From: Polymyxa betae
Taxonomy: Eukaryota; Endomyxa; Phytomyxea; Plasmodiophorida; Plasmodiophoridae
Length of the DNA stretch: 24,557 bases
NCBI GenBank assembly: GCA_003693705.1
Contig: RBZT01000332.1
Coordinates: 1-24,557 of the forward strand
Direction: 5' to 3'
Numbering within the stretch: the stretch's first letter is position 1; every line of letters begins with the position of its first letter. The notes beneath the pieces were generated by a model. That model was not told the origin of the DNA. It was given only the letters and a program-made list of their open reading frames with translations, and did no database searches. This document shows positions 1 to 9,494 of this stretch, piece after piece. The position numbers were made by a program, and so were the translations under genes.

Positions 1-133
1 ATCCAGTCCAAGGTCGAAGAAGCCTTGACGGCTTCGATCGGATCGAGCCTTAGCGTGTATAATCGATAACTAATTCTCTATATAAATGGCCAATACAAAG
101 TGCCCCACCAGAGCCAAGACGTCGTTCTATGAG

Positions 134-138
134 CCCTA

Positions 139-171
<33 letters not shown>

Positions 172-178
172 ACCCTAA
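134..178. repeat. Interstitial telomere-like array (CCCTAAA/CCCTAA)
   Basis: Seven head-to-tail units run without interruption in the order 7-6-7-6-6-7-6 nt, alternating CCCTAAA and CCCTAA. This is the C-rich telomere strand of many eukaryotes in a mixed form. It cannot be the chromosome end itself, because 133 bases of unrelated sequence lie to its left and genes follow on the right. It ends about 15 nt before an open frame that begins after an AAG (190-192), so it may lie in an intron close to a 3' splice site, or in a 5' regulatory region. Shorter copies recur elsewhere in the window. Confidence 0.9.
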
Positions 179-192
179 CTCCACCCAACAAG

Positions 193-669
193 CTTCCTGT
201 TGAATGGGGCGCCGTTCATCTAAAGAAAGTGGAAAGTTCGGAGGATTTTTTCGCTTTGCTCGATGAACTATGTCAAGAGTATATCGATAATGGTCGAAAT
301 GAAGGTTTCTACTGTAATCGGACAACTATTCTTGATGCATTTAAAGAAGGAAGGCTTTATGGCTTGGAAATTATGGAGAACCACTATATGTTCACAAACC
401 GAGTCCGAAAACACGAGATTTTCATTCCTTATACTTTTTTTCTTCTTCCGTGTCTCTGTGTAGTCGAAGAATCCGACACATGCTGTATACTGTGGACAGC
501 GAAAAGAGCAAGAAGATATGGATTTGCGAAGAAGCTGTTAACCGAGCTCAAAATCAAGAAAGCTTCGGAAATTCTGAAGGACTCAGAGGGTTTCTGGGAA
601 TCCTGTGGATTCAAACTTTGTGGAAGGGATGCGGTTTTCAGTGGGCAGTCTGACGAATTGACTTTATAA
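193..669 (+). CDS. GNAT-like N-acetyltransferase (probably lacking its first exon)
   Basis: The frame is open from base 172 to the TAA at 667-669. No ATG lies near the N-terminus; the first usable internal codon is a GTG at 229, which is not a credible eukaryotic start. I therefore treat 193 as a possible exon start after AAG. The C-terminal half shows a GNAT-like acetyl-CoA pattern: a strand ending CCILW, a basic segment RARRYGFAKKLLTEL in the place of the usual R/Q-x-x-G-x-G/A loop and helix, and a late FWESCGF matching the common FWEKxGF element. The N-terminal part (EYIDNGRNEGFYCNRTTIL) also resembles that family. The run of pyrimidines ending in GTGTAG at about 440-463 looks like a 3' splice site, so residues around FIPYTFFLLPCL may be intronic. 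Substrate unknown. Family moderately sure, exon structure unsure. Confidence 0.5.
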   Translation, partial: LPVEWGAVHLKKVESSEDFFALLDELCQEYIDNGRNEGFYCNRTTILDAFKEGRLYGLEIMENHYMFTNRVRKHEIFIPYTFFLLPCLCVVEESDTCCILWTAKRARRYGFAKKLLTELKIKKASEILKDSEGFWESCGFKLCGRDAVFSGQSDELTL

Positions 670-1884
670 TATTACAAAACTGAAATGTCTTATAAAAAGA
701 AACTAAAAACTCTTTATTTCAAGAAAAGTTTGGAATATATTTCGAAATTTTTGGTTTTACAAAATTGAATTTCCTTCCAGGATCTATAAAGAAAAAGGCA
801 TTAACTCTAGGCCCGAATTGCGCCTCTTTCGCCATCCTTCACATTTCGTCACTGTCCTTCAACTTCTGATACTGAACTTCGGAATGAAAATGCGACCAGA
901 ATTCCAGTAATCGTATTGTGTTTCGAACTCCAGCTTGTACTCCTAGACTTGAATTTCAGCCCGGATTTTCGATTCTGGAATTCCAGCCCCAGTTCTGATA
1001 CTGGAATTGTGACTGGCATTGCGATAGAATTTCATTATTCGTATAGTGACAGGAAATCCTGCTAGTACACTTACTGGGGGTAGTCTGACGTATTGATTCT
1101 ATATATCTATATAAACTTTGAAATCATTGGAAAGCTAACAAAAAAACCCAAAGTTTAATCTTTGTAGCTTCTGATTTGGCAGCTTTCGTTTGTCAGAAGT
1201 ACGCTGTGAATGTGAAGATCGCAACGCCAACATGAGCTGTTTCCCAGCTCAATGCAATTGTATCTGCATAAAGTTCCCCAATTTTCACCCTCTTTCCACC
1301 ACCTTTCCACCACATTCCCCTCTGCTCTGTGAGCGATGTTCTGACGAAGTTTCGCAGATGACAGGATGATATCTGTAGTTAATCGTTCCGACGACTTTGA
1401 GGTGATTGTCACCACAACCTACAAACGCTTAGTGATAAGCACCAGCACAAATCCACCCTAACTGCACTCTATTAAGATCTACGATATTTACCCAGCAATT
1501 TATACAGCAAATTCGATATTTTCCATTATTCCACATACCTAAGGCCCCTATAGATATTTTGGGATGATTTTTTTGTGTTCGGTGTTAGCAGTCCCATGTG
1601 AGGAATCTGCTTTATAAATGACCGTTCAAAGCTGGGGAAAGGGGGTCATGGGGCGTACCCGTTCACACCACAATCTAATGGTTTCATACCTGAGGTTCTC
1701 CATTTTAGCAAAAACCATTGACGAGGTACGACCAGAGCCGCTTGAAGACACAATTTTTGGAGTTGGACAAAAAGAATATTTTTTGCTCAAGACCCGATAT
1801 CAAGGATGCCGTTAGCTCCTTCTGAACTAAACCATGAATGTAATGATTCCGTATCAAGACTCAAGTCTCGAAAACCTCTGAGAT
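670..1884. other. Gap without a supported gene
   Basis: This stretch is AT-rich just after the GNAT-like gene. Around 895-1000 it contains a loose set of repeats built on the words TTCCAG, GGAATTCC and TTCTGGAATT, separated by 15-40 bases. A minus-strand frame of 86 codons (1415 to 1155) and a plus frame (1618-1815) are open, but neither shows a recognisable domain or splice context. I see no RNA gene. Confidence 0.5.
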
Positions 1885-2163
1885 ATTCATAATCAGAATG
1901 AGGACAAGGTTTTGGCTGGATTTGGTCGGCTGACGAGCGATCATCGTTTCCATTCAGTCTGCAGAGTTCGTAAAGACCGAGTCCTCGAAGTTCCTTTCAT
2001 ACGGCATAATCTGGCTTCTGCTCGCCTCTACAAACGAGTTAATCCTGGTCATCGATTCAATCATCCGAACAGCATCACGAACCCAGTACGCATGATTTTA
2101 CGATTGCTGTTAGGGCAACGGACACGCCCGATTCGCGAGTGTTATATCAAAACTGTGATCTGA
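1885..2163 (+). CDS. Possible exon, unrecognised
   Basis: A frame of about 93 codons stays open to the TGA at 2161-2163 without an ATG near its beginning. The translation is basic (KDRVLEVPFIRHNLASARLY and onward) and ends in ECYIKTVI. It could be a terminal exon of a plus-strand gene whose earlier exons I cannot place. It may equally be a chance open frame; no family is recognised. Confidence 0.15.
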   Translation: MHNQNEDKVLAGFGRLTSDHRFHSVCRVRKDRVLEVPFIRHNLASARLYKRVNPGHRFNHPNSITNPVRMILRLLLGQRTRPIRECYIKTVI

Positions 2164-3240
2164 ATAATCAGAATCGTGACAATGCATTATAGCGTGCAAA
2201 CACCAGAACAGCTTCCCAACAGGGTAAAGCCCTAACCCCCATCCGAATCTCGTAGGAAAACACCGCATTATGTGGCTTGCAAATATACTATTGAAGACAG
2301 GCTGATAGAAAATCATAGTGACTTGAAATGTGAAGCCTCTGAATCAAAACAGGTCGCTGATCAAACGAACAGCACAAACGCTTTTGATAGGATGGTCTTG
2401 TTGTAGAACGTTAGTAAGGCTTCGACAAAGAAGGCCATGGTCAGGAGCAAGGAGCACGACGTCACCGACGACTTTTAATCCGAAATCGCCCTCCCATCGC
2501 CGACCTTGGCGTCCGACTCCAGAGCGACTGTCACTAATCATAAGAGCTGTACGCTGCCTGGAGAACTACAGCTCGATCCAGCTCTTCGTAGAACGACAAC
2601 CTGCGTCTCGTTCAGTGTTGCAGATTGCAGTTCTGATACGAACGCTGCTTTAGGAATGGTTAGTGATCCATCTCCATACAATTGCTGCTCTGTTAACGCA
2701 TGCCCGATGGTCTCTATCTCGTCGTTTTCGTGAGAGACCATGTTGAATCTTCACATTCGTTATCACTTTCATCAATTGCATGAATATAGCTGGCTCAGCT
2801 TCTTGTATCAGGTCGTTACAAACCTGTGGTAATAACATTCGCTATCAGATTTGTGAGAGTATAACGGTTGTGAGACCTACGTGCCGAACGCTGCCAAAAG
2901 CTTTCTGCGCCAACGTCATTCAGATCATTGGCTGTCGGTCAGAGCTCCAGCGCTCCTGCACGCCTCCATTGTCAGCCGTTCTCTCCCGAGGACGACCTTT
3001 GTCATCGTTATCGACCCAGATAGTACAATGACCTGTGCTGGAGAACGCCATCCAGAGATTGAAGCGTCCGGAGCCTTCGTACATGCATCTGCTGGATTAT
3101 AACGAGATAGCAATGTCACCAGAAACAAAAAATCAACATAAAATCTCACTTATCTCAAAATTCAGTGTTACGTTGATGACACTTTTGTGAAAGATTTGTT
3201 CAAGGAGAAGTCTGTATAAAATGTCCGTGGCAGCTTCACA
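2164..3240. other. Gap with unresolved coding potential on both strands
   Basis: GC content rises between about 2880 and 3100, and several frames on both strands are open for 60-80 codons without a recognisable domain. One readable plus-strand segment around 3044-3118 gives QRLKRPEPSYMHLLDY. A competing minus-strand frame covers the same bases. I could not build a consistent exon chain, so I call no gene here. A single telomere-like word, CCCTAAC, lies at 2230. Confidence 0.4.
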
Positions 3241-3686
3241 TTAACTCTTCGGATGACACATACGAGTTCCCTGTCATCAAATGGGGAATCGTGGCAAGGG
3301 GCAGTACGCCACATCTCCAGGTATACCATGAGTGTTGAAGATTCGGTCGATTGCAACCCGTTTCAATAATGAAGCTTCCGCTATGATCCAGCTCAATGGA
3401 AAACCCTAAACCCTAACCGAAAATCCTCTGCTCTTGCAAACTGTTTGTGGTCAATTTAGGTTCGGATCAACACACTACTGGTCGCTGTTTCATTCGCCTG
3501 GAAAAAGCGTCGGGGCCAGTACGCCCCTTCGAAGATCAATACCGAGTGCTGTGTGATGGCGCTGGTTTGGCGTATTTTTCAGTACGACCGGGATCCGCAA
3601 ATGCAGTGACTCAGGGAGGAATCCCGAAAACCTTCGAGATTACAATATGCAGACGCCAATCTGCATCAGAGCTCTTCCCGCAATAA
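3241..3686 (+). CDS. Possible two-exon 3' end of an unrecognised gene
   Basis: A first segment reads SSDDTYEFPVIKWGIVARGS and ends at CAG followed by GTATAC (donor at 3321). A candidate intron of 139 nt (3321-3459) contains a telomere-like word AAACCCTAAACCCTAACC about 45 nt before the acceptor TTTAG. The following exon begins at 3460. With the donor phase I read, it continues for about 50 codons to a TGA at 3610-3612. In another phase it is open to the TAA at 3684-3686 (ending SASELFPQ). The splice signals look reasonable but I recognise no family, and the phase is undecided. Confidence 0.25.
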
Positions 3687-3955
3687 TCAACATTTCTTCA
3701 AGCTATAAACTGAATCTACAATCAGCCCTTTCACTCCGTACAACAACTGTATTGGTCTGCTATCAATAAACAATTATTCTATTTCAATCTGTGCCCTGTA
3801 TTAAGCTTGTACGAGCATACAGAGTACCTGCCGTTAGAGATTAGCATCGGCGGAGCGTCCGTACGGCATGTGCGACGCTGACGGCTGGCATATATGTTCA
3901 TAGGGCGGGACCTGGGGCGCATTCACGCAAGGTGGCATCGGGACGGTCACCATCG

Positions 3956-4321
3956 CTAGGGATCCGCCGTATTCGCGGCCGCCTCGGCCTTGAACTTGTT
4001 CTCAGCATTGAACAGAAACCAAATGGCGAGCAGCCAGAAAAATGTTCCAAACGGGATCGTCACAACGCAAAGGACAATCGCCATACATTTCGCGGAGCTG
4101 GCTGCGTCCGCAGAGCGCGATCGCCATGAACGATGGGCCAGTACGAAAAAACAGATGGAGAGGATGCCGATCAAACCACAGCCGAGGCGGTAAGGAGTGG
4201 TAAGTTGGCTTTCGGAGCTGATGAGCCCGGTCAGGACCAGGAGGGCGCCGAAGATGAGCGCGATCCAGGCCGTGACACGGACTCCGGTCGGGTCGTGCTT
4301 GCTGCTGGTGGATGCGTCCAT
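3956..4321 (-). CDS. Small multi-pass membrane protein (121 aa)
   Basis: ATG at 4321 leads to a 121-residue protein with three clear hydrophobic stretches: about residues 17-34 (TAWIALIFGALLVLTGLI), 45-62 and 82-105. The last is long and has an IPFGTFFWLLAIW core. The N-terminus is hydrophilic and the C-terminus is charged and Ala-rich (NAENKFKAEAAANTADP). The IPFGT-x-x-x-LLAIW pattern near the end recalls small bacterial and eukaryotic membrane proteins of unknown function that carry an IPFGTxxGIYALW motif. That resemblance is from memory and is not proof of homology. Single exon, with a long plus-strand shadow frame over it. Function not known. Confidence 0.6.
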   Translation of the reverse strand: MDASTSSKHDPTGVRVTAWIALIFGALLVLTGLISSESQLTTPYRLGCGLIGILSICFFVLAHRSWRSRSADAASSAKCMAIVLCVVTIPFGTFFWLLAIWFLFNAENKFKAEAAANTADP

Positions 4322-4598
4322 GATGGGGGTGGAAGAACGGAGAGAGAAAGAGAGAGAGTTCGGATTGCGAAGGGACAGCGAGCACCACCTGACGGACCCC
4401 GTGGGACACTTGACGTACTTGGTACGGCCTTTCCTATGCGACCCCTACAGGACCAGAAACTTTCAAAAATACAAAATCGTTGGGCTTTGATACAGCCGAC
4501 GACGACTCTCTTCTCGAAGACGACCTTCTATTACAGCCAGTCGCTTTCGCATAAGGGAACGACGTTTTGTTCGAGATGGCAACTTATGATAGAGAGAG

Positions 4599-5319
4599 CG
4601 GTTGTATCTTTTCTCCCTGCGGGGAGAACGGGCCGCGCTGCCCCGCGGGGAGAAAAGGCTGCGCATCCCCGCAAAATTCTGTACTGTCAAACAGTAAGGA
4701 TAGACTGCCTGACACTTGCAAAAACGAATGAAAAGTTCAGTTGTTTTTGGTTAAAATATCCCTATTTTATCCCTATGTGCAAAATGTCAACACTTTTGAA
4801 AAAGATAAAACTAGTTATAGGTCAAAATAGCCTAGTTTTCTACCAAAATCGTCAATTCTTTTAGCCAAGACAGCCAACCACAAACAAGTGATACAACGTC
4901 CGCATCATCTGCTCTTCTCACGCTGAATTCGCTGATTCCAACGATATATATCATGACACCATTCGAGCAACATCGGCTTCAAGTTTTGGGCCTCGTCGTA
5001 GGCTGAACCTCGGATTCCGGCCAACCATTGACCGTGTGTATTCGAGTTAGCGGCCGTGCATAATATCAATCAATTGCACTTTTCCAAGAACTTTCCAACG
5101 GAACGTAGTTTGTGGCTAAAGCGATCCGGTCGGAATGGAACGACGCAATTCGCGAGCCATGACACTCCTTGTGTGATGTATTAGGAAACCAACTCCTCTA
5201 TATTCAGTATTCAGAAACCCCTCCTACCGGTAGGCAAGAATTTTTGCGGGGATGCGCAGCCTTCTATCCCCGCGGGGCTGCGCTGCCCGTTCTCCCCTCG
5301 GGAAGAGAAGATACAGCCG
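4599..5319. repeat. Foldback structure: inverted GC-rich arms around an AT-rich core
   Basis: Bases 4599-4681 and 5235-5319 are inverted copies of one another. Aligned by hand, the reverse complement of the left arm matches the right arm at about 87 percent over 85 columns, with about nine mismatches and two single-base gaps. Both arms contain GCGGGGATGCGCAGCC and CCCGTTCTCCCC in the matching order. The roughly 550 bases between the arms are AT-rich and have no convincing ORF. This looks like a non-autonomous foldback or MITE-like element, or a decayed transposon. I could not identify a target-site duplication. Confidence 0.75.
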
Positions 5320-5374
5320 TTATTTGTGCGAGGGGTCGCACACGTAGCAGGGTCGTTCAACAATTCAACAAATG

Positions 5375-5462
5375 GTGGATCGAGGCCGCGCTTTCCACCA
5401 GTCATCAGTGGATACTGTGTAGCAGTGACGAGCGGGTAGGGGACAGCGCGGCCTCGATCCAC
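5375..5462. repeat. Perfect 18-bp inverted repeat (hairpin with 52-nt loop)
   Basis: GTGGATCGAGGCCGCGCT at 5375-5392 is exactly repeated in reverse complement at 5445-5462. Beyond the perfect stem, pairing continues imperfectly toward the loop. It lies 56 bases beyond the right arm of the foldback structure and about 200 bases upstream of the phytochelatin synthase-like gene. It could be the termini of a very small element or a structured 5' region. Confidence 0.8.
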
Positions 5463-5663
5463 TAGTGGACAAAACGCTCGACCGCATAGCATTACGTTTC
5501 GACTGTAACTGAATGCCAATGGGCAGCATGACTCAAGACTTGCAACATTACTGCTGTCTTCTCTCTTTAATCCTCTCGATCGCTCTCGTCTCTTCCTCTG
5601 CGCGATCGTCCCACGTCGGTTCGGGGGAAGGCCGACCCCAATCGGCAGAGTGTCGTTGGACCG

Positions 5664-6471
5664 ATGCCGATCGAGTTCGGATCCGCTGATGGCAGACAGC
5701 TGCTGGTTGACTGCCTGCATGACGACACGCAATCTATATTCCTAAGCCTGCTGGAGCATTGGGAAGCACAGATCCGCGGGACACATTCTGCGGCGTGGCA
5801 ACATCCGTCGCTATACTCAATGTAATCGGGGCCTGCGGACCCCAAATGGACGGGTTCCCACCCCATTATCGTTATTTCACACAAACCAACCTGTTCTCTA
5901 TTCCTAAAGTCACCGCAGTTGTACCGGAATCCGAGGTGTCTCGTGACGGAATGAGCCTCGACACTTTCGCCCGTAAATTCCACTATTTTCCTTAACACCT
6001 TAAAATGAAGTGCGTTTGAACTTGTTCACAAAAATTGTTGTGAGAAAATGTAGTTTTTGACTATGGATTGCAATGCGGATTTTTCTCTCCATTGAATCGT
6101 GTTAACGTTACTATTCAGGGATTCTGAGGGCCGCCGGCGAGAAGTATTGCGCCGTACAGGTCAATTACAGCGACACCACCGACGTGAACGGATTCCGGAC
6201 GCAGATCCTGAACAGCCTGTCAGACTTGGAGGCCGTGGTCGCTGTCAACTATGATCGCGCCGTGCTAGACCAACACGACGGCGGCGGACATATCTCCCCG
6301 ATCGCCGCCTATCACCGTGATACGGACCAGGTTCTCCTACTGGATGTGGCCAAGCATAAGTATCCACCTCTATGGGTTACGTTACCACTCATGTTCCGAG
6401 CCATATGCACTCGGAACGGCTTCGGAGTCTCTCGCGGGTTCGTCACTGTCCGCAGATTACCTCCCTTCTGA
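5664..6471 (+). CDS. Phytochelatin synthase-like peptidase, single catalytic domain, apparent -1 frameshift
   Basis: Proteins of this family transfer gamma-Glu-Cys between glutathione molecules, or in prokaryotic forms mainly cleave Gly from glutathione; they are papain-like. Exon 1 begins at ATG 5664 (MPIEFGSADGRQLLVD), reads to LLEHWEAQ, and must then slip back one base near 5769-5772 to continue as DPRDTFCGVATSVAILN. The catalytic Cys codon is at 5789-5791. FTQTNLF and DGMSLDTFA follow, as in cyanobacterial homologues. An intron at 5973-6118 (GTAAAT...TTCAG, phase 1) joins cleanly to exon 2, which carries catalytic His in GGGHISPIAAYH (codon 6289-6291) and Asp in LLLDVAKHKYPPLWV (6343-6345). 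It ends SRGFVTVRR before a TGA. The total is about 220 residues, the size of prokaryote-type enzymes; the Cys-rich C-terminal domain of plant and yeast enzymes is absent. The frameshift means an assembly indel or a pseudogene. Confidence 0.85.
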
Positions 6472-7562
6472 TCCAGTCTGCCAAACAACGTTAGAGCAGC
6501 TACTCTCCTCATAAACCCTAAAACCATAGTCTTTACGCAGCTCGCTGCCTCGACCTGAGACTCGGTAGCAATCAGCCGTACTGCCCCCCAACCATTGGAG
6601 GGTTTTCTTTCTGGTTTCGTATTTTGTCGCTATCCCTTCGCTGTCTCAACATGTCGTTTGGGTTACCGTTGCTGGTTTACGTTACCGTAACGTTAGTCGC
6701 GACCCAGAGGTTGCCGTTACATAATGGTAGATGTTACGACACCAAGGGGGTTGACACCAGCCCGACATGCATTGCGTCCACAGCCAAAAAGCAGCCAATC
6801 GCGGATCCTGGGCTCAGATGTCTCTTGGCGACAGGGACGGACTACGTTAGTTGGGTGGTCGGATAAGGAGGCCACGCGATTGAAGTCAGAAACTGAATCT
6901 ATGATGCTGATGCTACAGAGATCAAAATCTGCCCATATCCTAATATTGTCTTCGAATATCTTCTCCCGAGATTTCTTACAGAGCTCTCTTGATGGCCTTT
7001 TTCATGAACAAACTGCTGCGAAGTTTCATGATAACCATATTTATTTGCTGACAGCGGCGTTGCAAAGCTGCTTATGCACATCTGCAACAAATAAAATCGA
7101 AGCGACACAGACTGTCTGAGGAACTATATAGTAAAATAGACTTCGCATCTGGGGATTTCAGGATTTGGCTGGGGTGATGGTTCTATGATTAGGGTCCTTC
7201 GATACAAAGACAGCGATATCCATGCCGCCATGAATTAGTGCGGGCTTGGCATGACGACCTGGCCTCGGTCGGACGGACGTAAAGCTCCGGAGATCTGCAT
7301 AAAACTGGCTGTGATAAAGAAACGCTGAAACGCATTCCAGCACAAGCGCACGAGTCGTATCGCACCAATCCGCGGGCCAGTACGACGCGCTCGTCAAGTT
7401 CTCTAGTGGATGATTTGAGTTTCTCCTGCATAGATTCAGAATGATCGTGGACATCGCATGCACCGAACTAGGAAGTCGCTGCCCGTATGGGGCGAAATCA
7501 TCCATGGAAAAATTGAGGACAAAATGACGCGAAAGAGGGAAATTTTATTGCTTATGAAAGGA
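6472..7562. other. Gap: 3' flank of two genes, GTTAC-rich stretch
   Basis: A telomere-like AAACCCTAAAACC lies about 40 bases after the phytochelatin synthase stop. Bases 6660-6745 hold four to five close copies of the GTTAC/GTAAC word discussed below. Frames on the minus strand at 7158-7505 are open but show no domain and lie just beyond the P450 stop codon, so this is probably its 3' flank. No RNA gene was seen. Confidence 0.45.
6651..6866 (+). CDS. Possible small secreted protein (71 aa)
   Basis: ATG at 6651 (context CAACATG) opens 71 codons. The first 20 residues, MSFGLPLLVYVTVTLVATQR, could be a signal peptide or membrane anchor. The remainder has three Cys and no recognisable domain. 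The hydrophobic part is encoded by the GTTAC-repeat bases (about 6660-6700), so it could be an accident of that repeat. Weak call. Confidence 0.2.
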   Translation: MSFGLPLLVYVTVTLVATQRLPLHNGRCYDTKGVDTSPTCIASTAKKQPIADPGLRCLLATGTDYVSWVVG

Positions 7563-9494
7563 TCACTCCGCGATGGGTTGAATACGTCCTTTGATGGGAT
7601 TCTTCGGGGCGATGGTAATGCCCAGCAGCATGGAGAAATCCTGATCGGAGCTCCATTCGATATCAAAATTTCGCAGAATGAACGACCAGACCAGCATGAT
7701 CTCGCGCGTAGCGAAGTTCTGTCCTGGACATTGGCGAGGGCCGCCAGAGAAAGGCATGAATTTGAATGCCTCCGGGGCCTTGAACTTTCCAGTGTCCTGG
7801 TCCAGATGGCGCTGGGGCTTCGCCACATCAGGTTCTTCCCATAAACGCTGGTCATGATGGATGCTGAACACATCGACCGTCAGCGACGTCCCAGGACGCA
7901 GCACGACACCATCCGCGATCTTAAATGGAACCTAAAAGAGCAAGATTCAGAGAAGTTGTTAAAAAATTAAGAGCGAGTGGAAAAACTGCGAATACAAAAT
8001 CAAATTCGCCAATTAGGTGATCAAAAGTCAAAAACTCGAAAGAGAAAGACAGCGTAGGTGTTGTGTAAAAAAGTGAAAACTTAAAGTGCGTGACATGGCA
8101 ATTTAACAAGGCTGAAACAGAGAAGTGTGGAAACTGAATGCAAATTTGCGATTTAAAGAGAGAAAGTTTGAGAAGTACCTTGCAGAGACGCTCGATGAAA
8201 GCGATGGGCGGGAACAGGCGTAGCGTCTCGGTCTTGGTAGCCATCAGGTAGTGCATCTGTTTGATTTGTTCTAAGGTCGCGACTCGGTTGTCGCCCATGA
8301 TCCGGCGAACTTCCTCGCGACATTTCTTGTAGATTTCGTCGTTGGTGGCGAAGATCGCCGCCATCCACGACATGGTGTAGGCGGTCGTCTCATGGCCGGC
8401 CACCACCAACAACGATGAGTTATCCAGCGCTTCTTTACGGGTGACAACGCCACTCTTCATTCCATTGATCACATTTTGTGCGAAATCTGCAAAAAAGTGA
8501 GAAAATCGCTTTTTTTAAGATAGACAACGAAGTTTTTTAAGAGGTTTAAAATTCGCAAATTTTGTCAAGAAAAAACATGAACAGCCGCAAAACTGCCCAA
8601 AGCTCTCACCTGGCTGAGTCGTACCGGGACTCGAATCGCCGTTCTCACGATCGTCGATCAGATCACCGACAATATTGCGGCATTCTTCGGCAGCATCCAT
8701 GGCGCGACGCTTCTGCGCCGTCGGAATCAGGCGCAGAGCAGGCAGCTGGGCGGCGATCGTGGTCATGTACTTGGCGGTCTCACCGAACATAGCCGTGTTG
8801 GCCTGAGCGACGCGTTTGGCGTCCTCCGGATCATCAAACCTGTTGCCAAAGGCACAGGCGCCGATGACGCGTGCGGCCAGGATCTTGAATAATTCGGCGA
8901 AATCGACCTCCGGGCAGCTCTGGTGGTTAAGCTCATCCTCGACGAGTCCGGTGATGATCTTGTAATAGTCCGGCGTCATGCTGGAGTCGAACATGGGCCG
9001 GAACAGCGTCTTGTAACGCTTCCAATCCTCGCCGTACGACGTAATCAACGATTTCGGGTACATAACGGAGAAACGTGACTTGCTAAGAGTATGTTAGGGT
9101 TTGCTAGGGTTTCATGTTCACCAGCTTACCGGAATGGATCGAGACCAACAGATTCCATCTCCATCCCTATAAGACGAGCAGCCAGTCTGCCGTCGTGCAA
9201 GAACAAGCGTGGCTCTCTTCCGAAGAAGGCCAGGCTGAGTTTAGCGCCTTGGCTGGCCGGTTCCTGGACGATGGCGAGCGGGCGGCCCGACGCCATATTG
9301 CGCTGGTGGCGGAGACTGTCCCCATAGAGAGGGATGAATCGGGGCGGGAGGGCGATGGGGGCTGCGTCTGGATCGACCAGAGACAAATCCTGGATGTAGG
9401 ACAGATAGGATTGAGGCTCCGAGATCACAGAGCGGTATGCGATCGATGCCAGCAGGACCAGCACGGCCAGGACGACATGGACAATCCAGAGCAT
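7563..9494 (-). CDS. Cytochrome P450 monooxygenase, four exons, 504 aa, complete
   Basis: This is a membrane-bound heme-thiolate oxygenase; the substrate cannot be told. Exons in transcript order are 9494-9130, 9082-8610, 8486-8179 and 7931-7563. Introns of 47, 123 and 247 nt all start GT and end AG, and every junction keeps the frame. Residues 2-20 form an N-terminal anchor (LWIVHVVLAVLVLLASIAY). The C-helix has W142-KRYK (Lys146 at the place usually taken by Arg). The I-helix motif is AGHETT (309-314), the ExxR motif is ETLR (366-369), the PxR element is PQRHL (421-425), and the heme loop is FSGGPRQCPG with ligand Cys450. The length matches microsomal P450s. The start was chosen because it places the anchor at the N-terminus. 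The gene is divergent from the two-helix protein at 9720, with 225 bases between the start codons. I cannot assign a CYP family. Confidence 0.93.
9083..9129 (-). other. 47-nt intron with two telomere-like words at its branch region
   Basis: On the minus strand this P450 intron starts GTAAGC and ends TCTTAG. Between them lie AAACCCTAG and AAACCCTAAC. CCCTAAC sits about 10 bases before the 3' AG and fits the pyrimidine-rich C-T-A-A-C branch-site pattern. The exon frame is restored exactly across this intron (Arg122 codon split CG|C). Confidence 0.8.

Noticed and set aside
1-180. Window begins at a chromosome end
   Set aside because: The telomere-like array is only 45 bp, has non-telomeric DNA on its outer side, and is one of many dispersed copies.
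4133-4864. Plus-strand open frame of 243 codons
   Set aside because: It has an internal ATG-like start inside the antisense of the small membrane protein, runs through the GC-rich left arm of the foldback, and ends in AT-rich non-coding DNA. Composition is not protein-like, so it is a shadow.
7458-7844. Plus-strand open frame of 128 codons
   Set aside because: It is antisense to the last P450 exon, which contains the heme-binding loop.
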